DNA from: an uncultured Acetatifactor sp.
GTDB lineage: Bacteria > Bacillota > Clostridia > Lachnospirales > Lachnospiraceae
Assembly: GCA_910589035.1 (NCBI GenBank)
Contig: CAJUSI010000079.1
Coordinates: 62,001-126,000, forward strand
Reading direction: 5' to 3'
DNA: 64,000 bases
In this document: positions 7,910 through 16,517 of the stretch, in pieces
Layout of the letters: the number at the start of each line of letters is the position of its first letter
How positions within the stretch are numbered: the stretch's first letter is position 1
Made by a program: the position numbers and the translations under genes
Notes under the pieces: generated by a model
What the model was told of the DNA's origin: nothing
The model's database searches: none
What the model saw: the letters and a program-made list of their open reading frames with translations, nothing else

Positions 7910-10900
7910 ATGAGGTTTGGAAGGCAGTGGGATGAGAGACTAAGGATATGGGACGAGGCCTTCGGGCGGGTTTTGTATACGCAGCTGGGGGAAGTAGCGC
8001 TTTCCGGCTTTACCACCATGGAGCATTTGCGTCTGGAGCAGGCGCGTGCGCGCAGCTTTGCTCCTTTTCCGAAGGGGACGAAATGGGGAAGAAAATGGGA
8101 ATACGCCTGGTTTCGGGCAGAGCTTACCATGCCGCCGGAGGCCGCCGGAAAGCGTATTCTGCTGCATCTGGGGGCGGGGCCGGAAATGCTGGTATATGTA
8201 AACGGCAGAGAGGCGGGTTCCATCGACAGCAGGCACCTGGCGGTGGAGCTGACAGGCTGTGCCGTTCCGGGCGAGCGCTATGAGATTTATGCGGAATGCT
8301 ATGCGGGGCATGGCATCCGTGCGGAAGGCGCGGGAATCTGCGGAAGAGATGAGGTATCCGTGCCGGAGCCGCCGGACACCCAGTGCGTGGTGGGAAGCAG
8401 TCATTTCGGAATTCACAACCAGGAGTTGTTTTCCGTATACGCGGACTACCATACCCTCTACGATCTCTGGAAGGCCTTGCCGGAGAGCGATCTGCGGGCC
8501 ATGAAGATCGGCGAGGCACTGCAGCGGTTTACCTGCGCGGCGGATTTCGAGGCGGAGGAGCCCCGGCGCAGCGGGAGCATCCTGGAGGCGGCAAAGCTGC
8601 TCCGGCCCCTTCTCGCCAGAAAGAACGGGGATACCGTGCCCGGGTATACCACATTCGGCCAGTCCCATCTGGATCTGGCGTGGCTCTGGCCTGGGGAGGA
8701 GACGAAGCGGAAGGCCGCCAGAACCTATTCTAACCAGACGGCGCTGATGGACAGGTATCCGGATTATAAATTCCTGCTCTGTTCCCCCACGGTTCTGGAA
8801 TATCTGAAGGAATACTATCCGGGGCTGTACGCAAGGGTGAAGGAGAAGGCGGCAGCGGGACAGTTTGTGCCGGAGGGTGCGGTATATGTGGAGAGCGACA
8901 CCAATCTGCCGGGAGGAGAGAGCCTGGTGCGGCAGTTCGTGCTGGGGAAACGCTGGTTTCGCAGGGAGTTCGGGGCGGAGAGCCGTCTGGCATGGCTGCC
9001 GGACACCTTTGGTTTTTCCGGGGCGCTTCCTCAGATTATGAAGGAATGCGGGGTGCCTTATTTTGCCACCCAGAAGCTGCTGCGCTGTGATCCGGAATGC
9101 GAGCAGTTCCCCTACAATCTGTTCTGGTGGGAGGGAATCGACGGTACCAGGACGCTTTCCCATATCTATAAGAAGAACAACGCGGTGTTCGGTCCCGGTG
9201 CTCTGCGGGAACGCTGGGAGAAGGACAGAAACCAGAAGCAGGAGATAGACAGCTTTCTCTTTCCCTTCGGTTACGGGGACGGGGGCGGCGGCCCTACGGA
9301 GCTGATGGTGGAGACGGAGCAGCGCTGCAGGGATCTGGAGGGGGCGCCGAAATGTACCATGGAAAGTCCGGCGGCTTTTTTTGACAGGCTGGATGGGGAT
9401 TCCGTGAAGAATGTCTATTACGGAGAGCTGTATCTGGCATGGCACAGGGGGACTTATACTGCCCAGGCCAGAATAAAAAGGGGCGTCCGCAGGGCGGAAT
9501 ATGCCCTTCGGGAGGCGGAGTACCTTGCCGGACTGGTAAGGCTTGCGGGCCGGTGGAAGGAAGATATCCCGCCGGCGGATACTGCCGGGAGCGGAGAAAC
9601 TGCAGGCTGCGGGAGGGAGGCGGCTGTCCCCGGGGCGGACGGGGAGGAAGAGGTGCTCTCCAGGCTGGAGGAGCTGTGGAAGCTTCTGCTTGTACAGGAA
9701 TTTCACGATGTCCTGCCCGGCACATCCATAGAGCGTGTGAACCGGGAGGCGGAGGAGGCGCTGGAGAGAGTGGAGCGCGGGAGCCGGGAGCTGGCGGGGA
9801 TGCTGCTCCGCAGGCTGGCCGGGGGAAGGGCGCTGTTCAATTCCCTGAGCTGGGAGAGAAGCTTTGGCGGACTGAAGCTGCCGCCCTGCGGGTATGTGAA
9901 GCCCGGAGACGAGCAGGTTCGGGAAGTTGGCCGGAATCTGCAGGAGGATTTGCGGTTTGGGGAGGTTGGCCGGAATCTGCAGGAGGATTTGCGGTTTGGG
10001 GAGGTTGGCCGGAATCTGCAGGAGAATTTGCGGTTTGGGGAGGTTGGCCGGAATCTGCAGGAGCATTTGCAGTTTCGGGAAGGATGCAGGAGCCTGCAGG
10101 AGGATTTGCGCTTTGGGGAAGGCGGCAGGAGTCTGCAGGAAAATACGGCGTCTGCGGAGGCGGATTCCGCCCGGAAGGAAAACGGTGACGCCGGGATGTC
10201 CGATTTTAGCGGGGGACTTACCTTCTCTAATGATTTTTATTCTGTCCGGCTGGATGCACAGGGGCGGATCACCAGTCTCAGGGACGAGCACAGCGGATAT
10301 GAGTATGCGCAGGAGCCGCTGAATCAGTGGAAGCTGTACCGGGACGTGAATGTGGATTATGACGCCTGGGAGCTTGGGCGGATGTATGAGCAGGCGCCGG
10401 AAGAGCTGGAGGGCAGCTGCAGCTTCCGGGCCGGGTACCTGCCGGACGGAAGTGTGGCGGCGGTTGTGGAGAGACGGGAAAGGTATTTTACGGCAAGGCA
10501 GAGGATACGGTTTCGGAAGGACAGCCCGCGGATCGACTTTGAGACGGAGGTGGACTGGCAGGAGAGACATCGGATCCTGAAGGTAGATTTTCCCACTACA
10601 GTATATACAAAGGAAGTACTGGAGGAGATCCAGTTCGGATATATCCGCCGTCCCACTCATAAATCCAGACAGTATGAACAGGATATGTATGAAACCTGCC
10701 ATCATAAGTATGCGGTTCTGACGGATGGAGAAAACGGTTTTGCGATATTGAATAATTGTAAATACGGATTATCTGCACAGGACAGCAGGCTGTCCCTGAC
10801 GCTGCTTCGGGCGCCCGTGATGCCGGATATGACGGCGGACAGTGGGCAGCAGCTTTTTACCTATTCGATCCTGCCCTTTTCCGGGCCCTTTTTGCACAGC

Positions 10901-11275
10901 AGGGTGATGCAGGAGGCTTATGAGCTGAATGTGGATGTGACGGTATCAGGCATCGGAAGCTCCCCCTTCCGATGGGAGAGCGGGCGTGCCGCGGCAGAGA
11001 GTGTCTCCTTCTTCCGTCTGGAGGGCGGGCATGCTGTCCTGGAGACCTGTAAGCCGGCCTTTGACAGGAAGGACGGGGTGGTTCTGCGGCTTTATGAGGC
11101 CGGCGGATGTGCCGGGAAGACCATACTTCATGTGCCGGATTCGGTCATAAGGATCTATGACTGCAATATGCTGGAGGAAGCGAGGCAGGAGCTGAAGCTT
11201 GCGGAAGGAAGGGCGGAGCTTTGCTTCCATGCATTTGAAATCAAAACGCTTCTGCTGGTAATTTCGGGAGAATGA
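7910..11275 (+). CDS. Alpha-mannosidase, glycoside hydrolase family 38
   Basis: Exo-alpha-mannosidase of 1121 residues acting in the cytoplasm (no signal peptide). The N-terminal accessory domain spans about 1-240. The catalytic domain starts at GQSHLDLAWLWP, where His253 and Asp255 are zinc ligands, and WLPDTFGFSGALPQ places the nucleophile at Asp365. The mid helical bundle includes EFHDVLPGTSIERVNREAEE. The C-terminal beta domain runs from about 760. It is about 80-100 residues longer than bacterial relatives because of a Gly/Glu-rich insertion (about 545-580) and a 13-residue tandem repeat (residues 672-745) between bundle and beta domain. It lies between the GH88/105 and ROK kinase genes, so released mannose could be phosphorylated at once. 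Confidence 0.93.
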   Translation: MRFGRQWDERLRIWDEAFGRVLYTQLGEVALSGFTTMEHLRLEQARARSFAPFPKGTKWGRKWEYAWFRAELTMPPEAAGKRILLHLGAGPEMLVYVNGREAGSIDSRHLAVELTGCAVPGERYEIYAECYAGHGIRAEGAGICGRDEVSVPEPPDTQCVVGSSHFGIHNQELFSVYADYHTLYDLWKALPESDLRAMKIGEALQRFTCAADFEAEEPRRSGSILEAAKLLRPLLARKNGDTVPGYTTFGQSHLDLAWLWPGEETKRKAARTYSNQTALMDRYPDYKFLLCSPTVLEYLKEYYPGLYARVKEKAAAGQFVPEGAVYVESDTNLPGGESLVRQFVLGKRWFRREFGAESRLAWLPDTFGFSGALPQIMKECGVPYFATQKLLRCDPECEQFPYNLFWWEGIDGTRTLSHIYKKNNAVFGPGALRERWEKDRNQKQEIDSFLFPFGYGDGGGGPTELMVETEQRCRDLEGAPKCTMESPAAFFDRLDGDSVKNVYYGELYLAWHRGTYTAQARIKRGVRRAEYALREAEYLAGLVRLAGRWKEDIPPADTAGSGETAGCGREAAVPGADGEEEVLSRLEELWKLLLVQEFHDVLPGTSIERVNREAEEALERVERGSRELAGMLLRRLAGGRALFNSLSWERSFGGLKLPPCGYVKPGDEQVREVGRNLQEDLRFGEVGRNLQEDLRFGEVGRNLQENLRFGEVGRNLQEHLQFREGCRSLQEDLRFGEGGRSLQENTASAEADSARKENGDAGMSDFSGGLTFSNDFYSVRLDAQGRITSLRDEHSGYEYAQEPLNQWKLYRDVNVDYDAWELGRMYEQAPEELEGSCSFRAGYLPDGSVAAVVERRERYFTARQRIRFRKDSPRIDFETEVDWQERHRILKVDFPTTVYTKEVLEEIQFGYIRRPTHKSRQYEQDMYETCHHKYAVLTDGENGFAILNNCKYGLSAQDSRLSLTLLRAPVMPDMTADSGQQLFTYSILPFSGPFLHSRVMQEAYELNVDVTVSGIGSSPFRWESGRAAAESVSFFRLEGGHAVLETCKPAFDRKDGVVLRLYEAGGCAGKTILHVPDSVIRIYDCNMLEEARQELKLAEGRAELCFHAFEIKTLLLVISGE
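9923..10143. repeat. In-frame 39-bp minisatellite inside the GH38 gene
   Basis: Units begin at 9923, 9962, 10001, 10040, 10079 and 10118 (last partial), all in frame. They encode 13-residue units of the type EVGRNLQEDLRFG. Copies 1-3 are nearly identical and copies 4-6 drift, which indicates recent expansion from one end. Predicted helical, charged and surface-exposed, so tolerated between domains. Because 39 is a multiple of three, repeats also appear in the other frames; those are shadows. Confidence 0.95.
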
Positions 11276-11357
11276 AGCGAGAGAAATATGAGACTTGAAG
11301 CTGAGCGACTATATTTGCGGGAAATGAATCGGGGGATTTCCATTAAAGGGGGCAGCT

Positions 11358-12335
11358 ATGTATGATATTGGAATTGATGTGGGGGGAACCGGCATCACGG
11401 CAGGGCTGGTGGACGATCAGTGCAGGATCCTTGCCAGGAAGAGCATGGACACTGACAGGGGGATGACGGCGGTCGCCCTGGCAGAGACATTATTGTCTCT
11501 GTCAAGAGAGCTTATTGCCGCAAACGGCGTGACGTCTGCTGCAATACGGAGTATCGGAATAGGGGTGCCGGGGACGGCGAACCGGGAGACGGGAAGGCTG
11601 GAATATGCCAACAATCTGCCCAACTGCCGGGGAAACCTGAGGCAGCTTTTGCAGGATCGGACCCCGAAGAAAATTTTCCTGGAAAATGATGCCAATGCTG
11701 CGGCCTGGGGCGAGTATCTGTATCTGGACAGGAAGCCGGATTCCTTCGTCATGGTTACTCTGGGAACCGGTGTGGGCGGAGGAATCATTCAGGAGGGTAA
11801 GATTCTCCAGGGTGTCAATTATGCTGCCGGGGAGCTGGGGCATATGACTATCCGCTATAACGGGATTCCCTGCAGTTGCGGCAGGCGGGGCTGCCTGGAG
11901 GCATATGCTTCTGCGGAGGCGCTGACTGCCCGGGCCCGGAAGAAAATGGGGAAGGAGAAAAAGAGCCTTTTGTGGGAGCTGTGCGGAGAAAGCCCGGAGA
12001 AGCTGAACGGCAGAATCATCTTTGACGCATACCGCAGGGCGGACAGGACTGCGGTGAAGACGGTGAAAAAGTATGCGGAATATCTGAGCGAGGGGCTTGC
12101 CAATATCATCAATATTCTGCAGCCTCAGGTGCTGTGCATCGGGGGAGGGATCAGCAGGTCGGGCGACATTCTGATTCCGCTGCTGCAGGAGTTGGTGAAG
12201 GACAGGATTTATTCCCGGGATTCCGCCCGCAATACGGTGCTTACGGCGGCAAAGCTGGACAATGATGCGGGAATCATCGGCGCGGCGAAGCTGGGGCTCT
12301 GTGATGTCCCGCAGGTGTTGTATGCGGTAAAGTGA
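11358..12335 (+). CDS. ROK-family sugar kinase
   Basis: Sugar kinase of 325 residues. It has the N-terminal phosphate loop DVGGTGITAGLVDD, sugar-binding ENDANAAAWGEYLY (Glu-Asn-Asp), the second phosphate motif TLGTGVGGGIIQEG, GELGHM and the ROK zinc motif CSCGRRGCLEAYAS. There is no helix-turn-helix, so it is an enzyme and not a NagC-type repressor. Members act on glucose, mannose, fructose, allose or N-acetylmannosamine. Next to a GH38 mannosidase, mannose is the likely substrate (inference). Ribosome site AAAGGGGGC precedes the ATG. Confidence 0.9.
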   Translation: MYDIGIDVGGTGITAGLVDDQCRILARKSMDTDRGMTAVALAETLLSLSRELIAANGVTSAAIRSIGIGVPGTANRETGRLEYANNLPNCRGNLRQLLQDRTPKKIFLENDANAAAWGEYLYLDRKPDSFVMVTLGTGVGGGIIQEGKILQGVNYAAGELGHMTIRYNGIPCSCGRRGCLEAYASAEALTARARKKMGKEKKSLLWELCGESPEKLNGRIIFDAYRRADRTAVKTVKKYAEYLSEGLANIINILQPQVLCIGGGISRSGDILIPLLQELVKDRIYSRDSARNTVLTAAKLDNDAGIIGAAKLGLCDVPQVLYAVK

Positions 12336-12419
12336 TTTTTTATGGCAGGCAGTTTGAGCCGTCTGCGGAAATTTTTTCCATGGCGCGGCGGTTGATAAGG
12401 CAAGCCGGACATGCGCTGA

Positions 12420-12563
12420 AAGGGCTTTTAAGCCGTTCGACGGTATGAGGAGAGGCAGATATGCGCCAAGAGAATTTTTAAACCGTTCGACGGAAGAATA
12501 GGAGAGGCGGACATGCGCCGAGAGGTTTCTTAAACCGTTCGCGGCTATGATCAGGAGGTACAT
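12420..12563. repeat. Three degenerate tandem repeats of about 51 bp
   Basis: CCGTTCG occurs at 12433, 12483 and 12535, each time followed by a GGAGAGGC-like stretch and ATGCGCC or an ATG. The third copy provides the ribosome site (GATCAGGAGG) and start region of the next gene. The repeat fills most of the 228-base gap after the ROK gene and contains no gene. Confidence 0.8.
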
Positions 12564-14408
12564 ATGGAGAAGCATTATCAAAAGATCATTCAGGATACCC
12601 AGGACAGGGTGGTGAAATCCCTGCAGATACAGATTCTTGACAAGGACAGTCCCTTATATGGCGGCTTTGCGGATCCGACGGGAATCGTGCAGGCGAAATT
12701 TGCAATTTACCGTGTTGCCAGTATGATCGCAGCCTACTGCAATGAGGATACCTGCTTTTATCACGATGAAAGGGTGCACGACAGTATCCTGAAGGGGCTG
12801 GATTATGTAAGGCGCGTTCAGCATGAGAGCGGATTGTTCGACTATATCACCTGCAATTTCTTCTCCGCGCCGGACACGGCTTTCTGCGTGAAAAAGCTGC
12901 TGCCCGTCTATCAGTACCTGATGGGCAGGAAGGATGGCCAAAACGGCGGAGAAGGCCCAAATGCCAATGAGGACCGAAACTGGACAAATGACAGGGGGAG
13001 TAAGGCTCAGTGCAATGAGGCTCGGAGCAGCGGGAATCGGTGCAATGAAGATCGGAGCAGTGAGGAGCAGAACAGGAGAAAGCAGAACGATCAGGCAGGG
13101 CTGACGGCCGAAGAGGAGCGCATCCTGGAGAAGGTGGAACAGATCGTGAGGCAGGGGGCATACGGTCTGCTGCAGGGAGGCTTTCACACGCCGAACCATC
13201 GTTGGGCCATCGCCTCTGTGCTCATGAGCTGCAGCAGGCTGTTTGACTGTAAGGAGATGGAAGAAGCGGCATATACTTATCTGAGGGAAGGAATCGACTG
13301 CAACGAGGACGGCGAGTTCGCGGAGAAATCGGCAGGAAATTATAACAGGATCAATAATGACGCTATGATTCTGCTTTCTGAGGCTACGGGGGATCCTTCC
13401 TATGAACGGCATGCCCTCCGCAATCTGCGGATGATGCTGACCTACTGGGAACCGGACGGCAGTGTCTTCACGGCAAATTCCACCCGATTTGACAAGGACA
13501 GGATCGTTTTTCCAAAGGATTATTACATGGAATACCTGAAGATGGGCATGAAATATGAGATACCGGAATTTCTGCAGATGTGCAATACGATTTTCGATAT
13601 TGTGGAACGGCGGCAGATTACTTCGCCAGATTTTCTGATCTGGTTCATGCTGCATCCGGAATACCGGAGGCTGGAGTATCAGGGAAGCTATCGCCGTCCG
13701 GATTTTGAGAGCTTTTATCGGGAGTCCGGCATTGCCAGGGGGCAGCAGGGGCGGTTTACCTACACGGTGATGAACGGGAAATCCAATTTCCTCTATCTCC
13801 ACAACGGAAGCATGAAGCTGGAGATGAAGGTGGCCGGGAGCTTCTGCGAGCACAGGGCATTTAAGAGCGAGAGGATGGAGCGGATATCCGAGAAGGAGTA
13901 TCATTTAAAGCAGGCTATGAAGGGCTGGTACTATCTGCCCTTTGAGGAGAAGCCTCCTACAAGCGACTGGTGGAAGATGGACAACGCTTCCCGGGATAAG
14001 AAGACCGGCCCCGACATGCAGATCGACGTGTGGGTGAAGGAGGTGGAGTGCGGGCTCGACGTGCGGGTGAAGACCTCCGGTGTGGAGGGAGCTCCCTGGA
14101 GAATCGAGCTTGCCTTTTCCGGCGTGGATTTCCTGACCAACGATTATGTGGATCTGCCGCTGACAGGCAGCGAGGTCATTGTGGTAAAACAGGGGTATAC
14201 GGAGGTGGGAAACGGCCGGGACGCTCTGGTGGTAGGCCCCTGCTTCGGCGAGCATCATTTTACCGAGGGCAAGGAGGACAGCGAGGCGAAGACGCCCGGA
14301 GCGGCCACGCTGTATCTTGCGGCATATACGCCTTTTGACAGGGAGATACAGATTCGGGATAAGGTGAGCCGTTATTCCCGCGGGCAAATATTGCCCGACC
14401 AGCAATGA
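12564..14408 (+). CDS. Unrecognised 614-residue protein, possible toroid-plus-beta-sandwich polysaccharide lyase
   Basis: I cannot assign a family firmly. The N-terminal half is helix-rich with repeated hairpins (LDYVRRVQHESGLFDYITC, GFHTPNHRWAIASVLMSCSR, NYNRINNDAMILLSEATGD, HALRNLRMMLTYWEPDGSV), as in (alpha/alpha)6 enzymes. The C-terminal half (about 400-614) is beta-rich with aromatic residues. That layout and an NHRW motif resemble heparinase/alginate-type lyases. It has no signal peptide, so it would act in the cytoplasm. Residues about 130-185 are a hydrophilic low-complexity insertion with a 10-residue repeat. Its place beside a GH88/105 domain, which uses lyase products, supports a lyase, but a hydrolase is equally open. 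Confidence 0.6.
   Translation: MEKHYQKIIQDTQDRVVKSLQIQILDKDSPLYGGFADPTGIVQAKFAIYRVASMIAAYCNEDTCFYHDERVHDSILKGLDYVRRVQHESGLFDYITCNFFSAPDTAFCVKKLLPVYQYLMGRKDGQNGGEGPNANEDRNWTNDRGSKAQCNEARSSGNRCNEDRSSEEQNRRKQNDQAGLTAEEERILEKVEQIVRQGAYGLLQGGFHTPNHRWAIASVLMSCSRLFDCKEMEEAAYTYLREGIDCNEDGEFAEKSAGNYNRINNDAMILLSEATGDPSYERHALRNLRMMLTYWEPDGSVFTANSTRFDKDRIVFPKDYYMEYLKMGMKYEIPEFLQMCNTIFDIVERRQITSPDFLIWFMLHPEYRRLEYQGSYRRPDFESFYRESGIARGQQGRFTYTVMNGKSNFLYLHNGSMKLEMKVAGSFCEHRAFKSERMERISEKEYHLKQAMKGWYYLPFEEKPPTSDWWKMDNASRDKKTGPDMQIDVWVKEVECGLDVRVKTSGVEGAPWRIELAFSGVDFLTNDYVDLPLTGSEVIVVKQGYTEVGNGRDALVVGPCFGEHHFTEGKEDSEAKTPGAATLYLAAYTPFDREIQIRDKVSRYSRGQILPDQQ
13008..13067. repeat. In-frame 30-bp duplication inside the 614-residue gene
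   Basis: Two adjacent 30-base units encode QCNEARSSGN and RCNEDRSSEE. A third, more decayed unit (ANEDRNWTND) lies just upstream. They form part of a hydrophilic insertion of about 55 residues between two predicted helical segments. Confidence 0.8.
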
Positions 14409-14495
14409 GTCAAATCAATAGAGCTGACTTCGTGCCGTGCTTTTGGAGACTCTTTACGGAGAAGGAAACTTGTGTGATGCCGGAGGAAACGGCCC

Positions 14496-14556
14496 AGGAA
14501 GTTGGCCCGGGAGGATGGTTGGGGAAGACGGTTCAGGAAGTTGGCCCGGGCAGACG
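14496..14556. repeat. 39-bp direct repeat upstream of iolC
   Basis: AGGAAGTTGGCCCGGG occurs at 14496 and again at 14535, a 39-base period. The second copy begins GGTTCAGGAAGTTGGCC, one mismatch from GGTTCGGGAAGTTGGCC at the start of the GH38 minisatellite, which also has a 39-base period. The two loci therefore seem to share a repeat family. Confidence 0.65.
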
Positions 14557-14606
14557 GAAGAGAATGACAGGTTCGCTGAGGCGGACGGGAAGGAAGCGGT
14601 TTGAGT

Positions 14607-15761
14607 ATGCAGTACATAACATTTGACCAGACGAGGGAGTATGATCTGATTCTTCTTGGCAGGGTGGCCATTGATTTTAATCCGGTGGATTTGAACCGCC
14701 CCCTGGAGGAGAGCGGCAATTTCAACAAATATCTTGGAGGCTCTCCCGCCAATATCGCTGTGGGAATGGCGCGTCTGGGGAAAAGGATCGGTTTTATCGG
14801 CAGGGTGTCCGACGATCAGTTCGGGGATTATGTGACCCATTATTTTCAGAGGGAGGGCATCGACACCAGCCATATTTCAAGGTGCAGAAACGGGGAGAAT
14901 CTGGGCCTGACTTTCACGGAAATCATCAGTCCCTCGGAGAGCCGGATATTGATGTACCGGGACGGGGTGGCGGATCTGATGCTGGAGCCCGGGGACGTGG
15001 ACGAGGAGTATATTAAGAATGGGAAGGCGCTTCTGATCTCCGGGACGGCGCTTGCGGCCAGCCCCTCCAGGGAGGCGGCGCTGAAGGCGGTGATGCTGGC
15101 AAGGAAGAACGGTATACCGGTTATATTCGATATCGATTACAGGGCTTACACCTGGAAGAATCCGGATGAGATTTCCGTCTATTATTCCCTTGTGGCAAAG
15201 GAGAGCGATCTAATTCTCGGGTCCCGGGAGGAGTTCGATTTGACGGAGCGCCTTCTTGGCATTTCGGCCCAGGAAGGTGCGGCAGGGGAGGCTTCTTCAC
15301 AGGGGAACTGCGCACAGAGGGGGCCGGCGGAGGACGTTTCGGCAGAGGACGGCGGATTAAAGGACGGTTCAACACAGAGCAGTCCACCGGACGGCGGTGT
15401 GTCAAAGGACAGTGCCAGCGCAAGATACTGGCATGGATGCGGATGTAAAATTGTGGTGATCAAGCACGGAAAGGAGGGTTCCACGGCCTATACCTGTGAC
15501 GGCCGCCATTATACGGTGAAGCCCTTTCCCACCAATGCCCTGAAGGGGTTTGGCGGAGGGGACGGATATGCCTCCTCTTTTATCCGGGCGCTGATAGACG
15601 GCTGCAGCGTGCCCCAGGCTCTGGAGTACGGTTCTGCCTCGGCCTCCATGCTGATCTCCGCCCACAGCTGTTCGGCGGCCATGCCCACGCTGGCGGAGGT
15701 GGAAGAGTTTATTCGGGAGGAGAAGGAGAAGTACGGGGAGATGGTGGTGTGGACGGAATAA
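14607..15761 (+). CDS. iolC: 5-dehydro-2-deoxygluconokinase (IolC)
   Basis: PfkB-family kinase that phosphorylates 5-dehydro-2-deoxy-D-gluconate in myo-inositol catabolism. The N-terminus DLILLGRVAIDFNPVDLNRP, KYLGGSPANIAVGMARLG and the catalytic KGFGGGDGYASSFIRAL (Asp base) are typical of IolC, as is FDIDYRAYTWKNPDE. A hydrophilic insertion of about 50 residues (about 217-270, rich in Gly, Ser, Asp, Gln) lies after EEFDLTERLL and is absent from ordinary IolC (about 325-335 residues; here 384). The ATG at 14607 is chosen over a TTG at 14601 because AGGAAG lies 10 bases upstream. First gene of the iol cluster. Confidence 0.93.
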   Translation: MQYITFDQTREYDLILLGRVAIDFNPVDLNRPLEESGNFNKYLGGSPANIAVGMARLGKRIGFIGRVSDDQFGDYVTHYFQREGIDTSHISRCRNGENLGLTFTEIISPSESRILMYRDGVADLMLEPGDVDEEYIKNGKALLISGTALAASPSREAALKAVMLARKNGIPVIFDIDYRAYTWKNPDEISVYYSLVAKESDLILGSREEFDLTERLLGISAQEGAAGEASSQGNCAQRGPAEDVSAEDGGLKDGSTQSSPPDGGVSKDSASARYWHGCGCKIVVIKHGKEGSTAYTCDGRHYTVKPFPTNALKGFGGGDGYASSFIRALIDGCSVPQALEYGSASASMLISAHSCSAAMPTLAEVEEFIREEKEKYGEMVVWTE

Positions 15762-15891
15762 ATCCTCGTTTTTCTCGAAATTAGGTACCTGTAGAAACAG
15801 TCAATGATTGCACTATTGGCAGATTGCAGTTTGTTCATGAGTAAAATAATTCTACAGTTCACGGATGGATTGAACTGTACGGAGGAATGCC

Positions 15892-16368
15892 ATGGAAGAA
15901 AATCAGAAAAAGCGGTTGGAATTGCTGAAAAGGCAACTGAAGCAGAGGGAATATGAAAAGCGGGTTGTCTTTGAAAAAGAGCGTCTTATCTCTGAACATA
16001 TTGATTTTACAAAATACTATCGGTTCGCTGAGCAGAATGAAACAGATCGAATCAACGCAGTTCTGAACGGGCTTCCAGTCCGCTATACAAGACCAGATTT
16101 TTCAAAGCTATTGATTGAGCACAAGTCACAAAGTATAGAGGATTTATTGCGATATGAAAATGAGGATATTTGGATTTGCTGCCTTTGCGGCTCTATAGAG
16201 CTGATTAATCTATTTTCTTTTGGGAAAATGAGTAGTTTTATACATGATTTTGAGTTTTGGTATGGTATAAGTGATTATCTGTTTCTCCTGTTTCATAATT
16301 TTATTGATTTTATTTATATTGATGATAATGGAGAAATTGTCAAATCAAAGATTGCCATAAGCGAGTAG
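15892..16368 (+). CDS. Hypothetical protein, 158 residues, AT-rich
   Basis: Not recognised. The first 35 residues are highly charged and helical (KKRLELLKRQLKQREYEKR), followed by a mixed region and a hydrophobic aromatic stretch (FWYGISDYLFLLFHNFIDFIYI) near the C-terminus. The ribosome site is ACGGAGGAATGCC. Its base composition is much more AT-rich than iolC and iolB on either side, so it looks acquired. It is on the operon strand and could be co-transcribed. An immunity-type or phage-type protein is possible, but nothing in the sequence proves it. Confidence 0.65.
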   Translation: MEENQKKRLELLKRQLKQREYEKRVVFEKERLISEHIDFTKYYRFAEQNETDRINAVLNGLPVRYTRPDFSKLLIEHKSQSIEDLLRYENEDIWICCLCGSIELINLFSFGKMSSFIHDFEFWYGISDYLFLLFHNFIDFIYIDDNGEIVKSKIAISE

Positions 16369-16517
16369 GAAAACGGCAGTATCATTTCAGATGATGGAGT
16401 GGTTAACGGAACCCTTTTGCGAAAAGGGAGTAAATCATTCATACAATCTTTATGGGACTCAGACACATCGGGAACATGCAAACAAATTGGGAGTAGAGGA
16501 AAGGGAGAGGAGCAGGT

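Noticed and set aside
9439..10322. Repeat-containing frames on the plus strand inside GH38 (units such as GWPESAGGFAVWG)
   Set aside because: They arise because a 39-bp repeat is periodic in every frame. No start context and no homology.
7940..10705. Open frame of 921 codons antisense to the GH38 gene
   Set aside because: It is rich in Pro, Arg, Leu and Gln with no family features and mirrors codon bias of the GC-rich mannosidase gene. The sense strand has all catalytic motifs.
11502..12581. 359-codon frame antisense to the ROK kinase
   Set aside because: Shadow of the GC-rich kinase gene; the sense frame has all ROK motifs.
14405..14626. 73-codon frame between the 614-residue gene and iolC
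   Set aside because: It is formed by the 39-bp repeat, overlaps the iolC start, and has no ribosome site or family features.
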